This document shows positions 59,635-64,000 of a stretch of DNA of 64,000 nucleotides, piece by piece (the first letter of the stretch is position 1; every line of letters begins with the position of its first letter). Origin of the DNA: CAVVNP01 sp963800235. GTDB lineage: Bacteria > Actinomycetota > Acidimicrobiia > Acidimicrobiales > Iamiaceae. The stretch is from positions 558,001 to 622,000 of the forward strand of contig CAWDAD010000001.1 of assembly GCA_963800235.1 (NCBI GenBank). The letters are read 5' to 3'. The notes under the pieces were generated by a model. The model had not been told where the DNA came from. It searched no databases and saw nothing but the letters and a program-made list of their open reading frames with translations. The position numbers were made by a program, and so were the translations under genes.

Positions 59635-62571
59635 TCAGCTGCAGCCGCTGGTGCTGCCGCAGCTGGGGCAGGCGTGGCACGAGCCGGCCCGGACCATCTG
59701 CACGCCGCACTGCATGCAGTAGGGGGCGTCGGAGTGCAGCACCGGCGGACGGATCACCGGGCTGGCGCCGGCCGGCGACGGGTCGGTCACCCCGGCCCGG
59801 TCGAGCAGGCTGCCCTGGCCGCCGCGGGGATCGGCCGGTGCCGAGGTCTCCTGCTGCAGCGACGCCTCGAGCTCGCTGGCGGAGGGGATCGACTTGGGAT
59901 CGGCCGGCACGTCGGTGCCCTGCACGGTCTCGGTGGTCGACTCCTCGACGCCCGGCAGCGTCGGCTGGGTGCGCTCGGCCACCGTGAGGATGCCGAGCTC
60001 GGCCCGCTCCTCGTAGCTGAGGTAGTCGACCGCCATGCGGCGGAAGATGTAGTCGACGAGCGAGGAGGCGATCCGCAGGTCGGGGTCGTCGGTCATGCCG
60101 GCCGGCTCGAAGCGCATGTTGGTGAACGCCTCGACGAAGCTGCGCAGCGGCACGCCGTACTGCAGCCCGTGGCTGACCGAGATGGCGAAGGCATCCATCA
60201 CCCCCGCCAGGGTGGAGCCCTGCTTGGAGACCTTGAGGAAGACCTCGCCGGGGCGGCCGTCGGCGTACTCGCCCACGTTCACGAAGCCCTTGCAGTCGGC
60301 CACCCGGAACTCGAAGGTGCGGCTGGTGCGGCTCCGGGGCAGCTTCTCGCGGACGGGGACCTTGACGACCTTCTCGACCACCCGCTCGACGATCTTCTCG
60401 ACCTCGACCACCTCGGGGGCGGCCGCCGCCGACGTGGTCGCCGCCGGCGCCGGGTCGGCGGCGCCCTCCTTCTTGGCCATGGCGAGGGGCTGGGCGACCT
60501 TGCAGTTGTCCCGGTAGATGGCGATCGCCTTGACGCCGAGCTTCCAGGCGTCGATGTGCAGCTGCTCGACGTCGGCGACGGAGACGTCCTCGGGCATGTT
60601 GACCGTCTTGGAGATGGCGCCGGAGATGAACGGCTGCACCGCCCCCATCATCCGGACGTGACCGAGGTAGTGGATCGGGTTGTCGCCCATCGAGCAGGCG
60701 AACACCGCCACGTGCTCGGCGGCCAGGTCGGGGGCGCCGAGGATCGTCTTGTGCTCGTCGATGTGGGCGACGATGGCGTCGACCTGCTCGGGCCGGTAGC
60801 CGAGGCGCCGCAGCGCCCGGGGCACCGTCTGGTTGACGATCGACATGGTGCCGCCGCCCACCAGCTTCTTCATCTTGCACAGGCCGAGGTCGGGCTCGAT
60901 GCCGGTGGTGTCGCAGTCCATCATCAGCCCGATGGTGCCGGTGGGGGCGAGCACGCTGGCCTGGGAGTTGCGCACCCCGAAGCGGGGGCCGAGCTCGCAG
61001 GCCTCGTCCCAGCTCTGCTGGGCCGACGACAGCAGCTCGGCGGGCACCAGCTCCTCGTCGATGCCGGCCGCCGCCTGGCGGTGCTGCTCGAGAACGCCGA
61101 GCATCGGCTCGGCGTTCTCGGCGTAGCCGGCGAAGGGGCCCATCCGCGAGGCGATCCGCGCCGAGGTCTCGTAGGCGTGGCCGGTCATCAAGGCGGTGAT
61201 GGCCGCCGCCCAGGCCCGACCGGCGTCGGAGTCGTAGGCGTGGCCGAGCGCCATCAGCAGGGCCCCCAGGTTGGCGAAGCCGAGGCCGAGCTGGCGGAAC
61301 CGGCGGGCGTTGTCGCCGATCGGGCCGGTCGGGTAGTCGGCGCGGCCCACCAGGATCTCCTGGGCGGTGAACACGACCTGCACCGCCTGGCGGAAGCCCT
61401 CGACGTCGAAGGGGGTCGGCGCCTCGCCGTCGAAGGTCTCGGGCAGGAACTTCAGCAGGTTGATGCTGGCCAGGTTGCAGGCCGAGTTGTCGAGGTGCAT
61501 GTACTCCGAGCAGGGGTTCGAGCCGTTGATCGGCCCGGTGTTCGACGCGGTGTGCCAGCGGTTGATGGTCGTGTCGAACTGCATGCCCGGGTCGGCGCAG
61601 GACCAGGTGGCCTCGGCGAACTGGCGCATCAGGTCACGGGCCCGGACCGTCTTGACCACCTCGCCGGTGGTGACCGCCCGCAGGTGCCAGTCGGCGTCGG
61701 CCTCGACCGCCTGCATGAACTCGTCGGTGACCCGGACCGAGTTGTTGGCGTTCTGGTACTGGATCGAGTGCGAGTCGGCCCCGTCGAGGTCCATCTCGAA
61801 GCCGGCGTCGCGCAGCACCCGGGCCTTCTGCTCCTCCCGGGCCTTGCACCAGATGAACTCCTCGACGTCGGGGTGGTCGACGTTGAGGATCACCATCTTG
61901 GCGGCCCGGCGGGTCTTGCCCCCCGACTTGATGGTGCCGGCGGAGGCGTCGGCGCCGCGCATGAAGCTGACGGGGCCCGAGGCGGTGCCCCCGCCCTTCA
62001 GCAGCTCGACCGAGGAGCGGATCCGGGACAGGTTGATGCCCGAACCGGAGCCGCCCTTGAAGATGGTGCCCTCCTCGACGTACCAGTTGAGGATCGAGTC
62101 CATGGTGTCCTCGACGCTCAGGATGAAGCAGGCCGAGGCCTGCTGGGGCACGCCGGCCACGCCGATGTTGAACCAGACCGGCGAGTTGAACGCCGCCTTC
62201 TGGGTGACCATCAGGTGCTTGAGCTCCGCCCGGAAGGCGTCGGCCTCGGCGCCGTCGGCGAAGTAGCCGCCCTCGACGCCCCAGTCGGCGATGGTGTCGA
62301 CCACCCGGTCGACGACCTGGCGCAGCGAGGACTCGCGCTCGGGCGTGCCGGGCGTGCCCCGGAAGTACTTCTGGGCGACGATGTTGGTGGCGTTCAGCGA
62401 CCAGGTGACCGGGAACTCGACGTCGAGCTGCTCGAAGGCGACCGACCCGTCACGGAAGTTCGTGATGCGGGCGTCGCGGCGCTCCCACTCGAGCTCGTCG
62501 TAGGGGTGCACCCCCTCACGGGTGAAGTGTCGGCGGATGCCGATGCCGGTCTGCTCCGGTGCGAGGGCCAC
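59635..62571 (-). CDS. nrdJ: Adenosylcobalamin-dependent ribonucleotide reductase (class II)
   Basis: 978 residues from GTG 62571, with AAGGAGG five bases upstream (a reading from 62778 would add non-conserved sequence). Key regions: FNSPVWFNIGVAGVPQQASA, FKGGSGSGINLSRIRS, GPINGSNPCSEYMHLDNSAC (active-site Asn-x-Cys-x-Glu), LAPTGTIGLMMDCDTTGIEP and IYRDNCKVAQPL. The C-terminal CMQCG...CPSCGSTSGC cysteines are a zinc/redox tail. It makes dNTPs with B12, with or without oxygen. Controlled by the NrdR boxes upstream. Confidence 0.95.
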   Translation of the reverse strand: MALAPEQTGIGIRRHFTREGVHPYDELEWERRDARITNFRDGSVAFEQLDVEFPVTWSLNATNIVAQKYFRGTPGTPERESSLRQVVDRVVDTIADWGVEGGYFADGAEADAFRAELKHLMVTQKAAFNSPVWFNIGVAGVPQQASACFILSVEDTMDSILNWYVEEGTIFKGGSGSGINLSRIRSSVELLKGGGTASGPVSFMRGADASAGTIKSGGKTRRAAKMVILNVDHPDVEEFIWCKAREEQKARVLRDAGFEMDLDGADSHSIQYQNANNSVRVTDEFMQAVEADADWHLRAVTTGEVVKTVRARDLMRQFAEATWSCADPGMQFDTTINRWHTASNTGPINGSNPCSEYMHLDNSACNLASINLLKFLPETFDGEAPTPFDVEGFRQAVQVVFTAQEILVGRADYPTGPIGDNARRFRQLGLGFANLGALLMALGHAYDSDAGRAWAAAITALMTGHAYETSARIASRMGPFAGYAENAEPMLGVLEQHRQAAAGIDEELVPAELLSSAQQSWDEACELGPRFGVRNSQASVLAPTGTIGLMMDCDTTGIEPDLGLCKMKKLVGGGTMSIVNQTVPRALRRLGYRPEQVDAIVAHIDEHKTILGAPDLAAEHVAVFACSMGDNPIHYLGHVRMMGAVQPFISGAISKTVNMPEDVSVADVEQLHIDAWKLGVKAIAIYRDNCKVAQPLAMAKKEGAADPAPAATTSAAAAPEVVEVEKIVERVVEKVVKVPVREKLPRSRTSRTFEFRVADCKGFVNVGEYADGRPGEVFLKVSKQGSTLAGVMDAFAISVSHGLQYGVPLRSFVEAFTNMRFEPAGMTDDPDLRIASSLVDYIFRRMAVDYLSYEERAELGILTVAERTQPTLPGVEESTTETVQGTDVPADPKSIPSASELEASLQQETSAPADPRGGQGSLLDRAGVTDPSPAGASPVIRPPVLHSDAPYCMQCGVQMVRAGSCHACPSCGSTSGCS

Positions 62572-62774
62572 GGGCCCCTCCTTGGTTGCGGGTGCGCTGG
62601 TGTCGGTCTCGTGCTGGGTCGTCGGTGGGACCGGATCGGGGACCCGGATCGGTGGTCGGAGGCGGCGGCGCCGCTCCCGGCCGGTGGGGCCAGCGCCGCT
62701 GCTGCTCCCCGGTTGCTCCCCCGACCTGCGGCGGCGGACGACATGCCGGACACCTGCCAGTGTGCCGGTGCCGA

Positions 62775-62790
62775 CCACAACTTCTTGTGG
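62775..62790 (-). promoter_or_regulatory. NrdR-type box, proximal
   Basis: CCACAACTTCTTGTGG has perfect 6-bp arms. It lies 32 bp (three helical turns) centre to centre from the distal box, as expected for paired NrdR sites. Confidence 0.7.
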
Positions 62791-62806
62791 TCGGCGTCGT
62801 GGGACG

Positions 62807-62822
62807 CCACAAGATGTGGGTG
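62807..62822 (-). promoter_or_regulatory. NrdR-type box, distal
   Basis: CCACAAGATGTGGGTG resembles the proximal box, with one degenerate half. It lies just downstream of the -10, where binding would block the polymerase. Confidence 0.65.
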
Positions 62823-62825
62823 TGA

Positions 62826-62855
62826 ATTACAACACGGTAATTACGTCGCTGTCAA
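62826..62855 (-). promoter_or_regulatory. Sigma-70 promoter of nrdJ
   Basis: On the minus strand TTGACA (62850-62855), an 18-base spacer and TGTAAT (62826-62831) form the best consensus promoter in the window. The leader to GTG 62571 is about 240 bases, and no cobalamin riboswitch core was recognised in it. Confidence 0.75.
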
Positions 62856-63186
62856 CGGGCAGCGAGAGGTTTTCACCCGCTACGCACCCTTCGGCCGAGC
62901 CGGTCGGGGGTTCGGGGCGATTGAGGAGGCCGCGGCGTCCGCCAGGTCCAGGGCGTGGGGGTTCCGGCGTCCCGTGCACGGTGACGACTCCCCTCCTCCC
63001 CAAGGGCTGGCCCATCGGAGCCACGGACGCCACGCCCGCACCCCGTCGACCCACACCCACCATCCGGCAACGACGCCGCGGCCTCATCGACGAGGCTCAC
63101 CCTAGAGACAACGCCTGTGGAACGGAAGGGGACGACCTGTGGACTCGGCGGGGATTTCGTCCGGCTTGTGCACAAGGGCCGCCCGC
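62856..63186. other. Intergenic region between nrdJ and the RibD-like gene, DnaA-box-like motifs
   Basis: No gene seen. Near the right end, CCTGTGGAA (63114-63122), CCTGTGGAC (63136-63144) and TTGTGCACA (63166-63174) resemble DnaA boxes; the last fits TTRTNCACA fully. Such sites near nrd genes regulate them in some bacteria. Confidence 0.4.
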
Positions 63187-63200
63187 TACGGTCGGCCGGC

Positions 63201-63962
63201 GTGCGAGCCCTGCTCCCCGACCACGACGCCGACGCCGGCCTCGACCTGGCCGAGCGCTACGCGAACGACCCCCGCCCGGTGCCCGAGGACCGCCCCTGGG
63301 TGCTCGTCAACATGGTCTCGAGCGCCGACGGGGCCGCCTCGCTCGACGGCACCTCCGGCGCGCTGGGCGGCGATGGCGACCGGCGGGCCTTCTCCGCCAT
63401 CCGGGCCCTCCCCGACCTGGTCCTGGTGGCGGCGGGGACGGTGCGGGCCGAGCGGTACCGACCGCTGCGGGTCGCCGACGACCAGGTCGAGCGCCGGCTG
63501 GCGCGGGGGCAGGCGCCGGTCCCGCTGGTGTGCATCGTGAGCCGGGCCCTCGACCTCGACCCGACCCCCGGGAGCGTGCTGCGGCCCGACGACGACCGTC
63601 CCCGGCCCCTCGTGGCCACCACCGCCCGGGCCGACCCCGATCGGCGGCGGCGGCTGGAGCAGGTGGCGGAGGTGCTCGCCGTCGGCGAGGAGCACGTCGA
63701 GCTGGGCGTCCTGCTCGGCCGGCTGCGCCGCGAGCGCGACGTGGGCGTCGTGCTCTGCGAGGGCGGACCCTCGCTGATCGGCCAGCTGCTGGCCGAGGAC
63801 CTGGTCGACGAGCTGTGCCTGACGCTCTCCCCGCTGGCCGCCGGCGGCGACGCCTCGCGCATCGCCCGTAGCCACGACCCCTCCCTCGCCCGGGCGCTGG
63901 TGCTCGACCGGGTGCTCGAGCAGGACGGCCAGCTGCTGCTGCGCTACCACCGGGACCGCTGA
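63201..63962 (+). CDS. Pyrimidine reductase-family protein (RibD C-terminal/DHFR-like)
   Basis: 253 residues from GTG 63201, leaderless with TACGGT at 63187-63192. Motifs PWVLVNMVSSADGAASLDGT, ALPDLVLVAAGTVRAERYRP and VVLCEGGPSLIGQLLAEDLV are those of RibD C-terminal reductases such as mycobacterial Rv2671. NADPH-dependent reduction of a pterin or riboflavin intermediate is likely. The 38 bases after it hold no feature. Confidence 0.88.
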   Translation: MRALLPDHDADAGLDLAERYANDPRPVPEDRPWVLVNMVSSADGAASLDGTSGALGGDGDRRAFSAIRALPDLVLVAAGTVRAERYRPLRVADDQVERRLARGQAPVPLVCIVSRALDLDPTPGSVLRPDDDRPRPLVATTARADPDRRRRLEQVAEVLAVGEEHVELGVLLGRLRRERDVGVVLCEGGPSLIGQLLAEDLVDELCLTLSPLAAGGDASRIARSHDPSLARALVLDRVLEQDGQLLLRYHRDR

Positions 63963-64000
63963 GCGGCGGCCCCGGCCGGGGCCGGCGCCGCGGGGCGGCC

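Noticed and set aside
62572..62818. Cobalamin riboswitch in the nrdJ leader
   Set aside because: The leader is long enough, but no B12-box-like core could be found by eye.
59050..63105. Very long plus-strand open frame opposite nrdJ
   Set aside because: High GC leaves few stops on the antisense strand. It is Arg/Gly/Asp-rich and mirrors the real gene, which has full family motifs.

Overview
The window is about 70% G+C and densely coded on both strands. It is chromosomal DNA from a high-GC actinobacterium. Pointers to this group are an S-(hydroxymethyl)mycothiol dehydrogenase, a mycothiol-dependent nitroreductase-like protein, two F420-type oxidoreductases, an adenosylcobalamin-dependent ribonucleotide reductase, and many genes whose start codon lies 6-9 bases after a TAnnnT -10 hexamer (leaderless mRNAs). 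The gene mix resembles Acidimicrobiia (Ilumatobacter/Iamia-like). That placement is an inference from content, not a measured result.

Layout. 0-6.9 kb: a 3'-truncated phosphatase-fold gene whose halves appear permuted, a thioesterase, a PilZ protein, a DUF2332 protein, a tandem pair of dimeric-barrel proteins, an F420-type nitroreductase, a frameshifted DksA-like gene and a SRPBCC protein. 6.9-8.9 kb: the only clearly mobile region, with a frameshifted IS256-family transposase, back-to-back IS ends, a nuclease gene fragment and tRNA-Val. 9-21.5 kb: an MMPL transporter, two zinc-ribbon/proline-rich proteins, tRNA-Cys and tRNA-Gly, a STAS protein, topoisomerase IB, a WYL regulator and a Fpg/Nei-like glycosylase. 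21.5-33 kb: P450, a methionine operon (metX plus a sulfhydrylase) behind a SAM riboswitch, a solitary N6-adenine DNA methyltransferase coupled to a membrane protein, a DEAD-box helicase, an MFS protein and glutathione peroxidase. 33-45.5 kb: alkyltransferase-like protein, phytanoyl-CoA-type dioxygenase, serine hydrolase, kinase-like protein, sigma factor with a VOC partner, acyl-CoA dehydrogenase facing an F420 LLM enzyme across a repeat-rich promoter region, MsrB, aldo/keto reductase, Kup K+ transporter overlapping PPK2. 45.5-64 kb: hydrolases, mutM, an SDR, the mscR-MBL formaldehyde detoxification pair separated by three tandem mini-ORFs, phosphotriesterase, a methyltransferase fused in frame to a small acidic protein, a secreted DUF1906/DUF4214 protein, nrdJ with NrdR boxes, and a RibD-like reductase.

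How the parts work together. Redox and thiol defence recurs (MscR/MBL, Rv2466c-like protein, glutathione peroxidase, MsrB, F420 enzymes), as does DNA upkeep (MutM, Fpg/Nei-like, ATL, topoisomerase IB, NrdJ). Most genes are single units or two-gene operons. Overlapping stop and start codons are common (metX-metY, mscR-mini-ORFs-MBL, ppk2-kup, msrB-AKR, dioxygenase-serine hydrolase).

The most unusual items are three identical 89-bp units between mscR and its MBL partner, each a 29-codon ORF joined to the next by TGATG; a 15-bp hairpin that buries the start codon of the LLM oxidoreductase, preceded by 77-bp tandem repeats; a GACC-repeat leader that puts the best msrB start out of frame; and the apparently permuted phosphatase. 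Several single-base frameshifts lie between 6.2 and 8.3 kb and at 17.4 kb. They may be real decay or residual sequence error.
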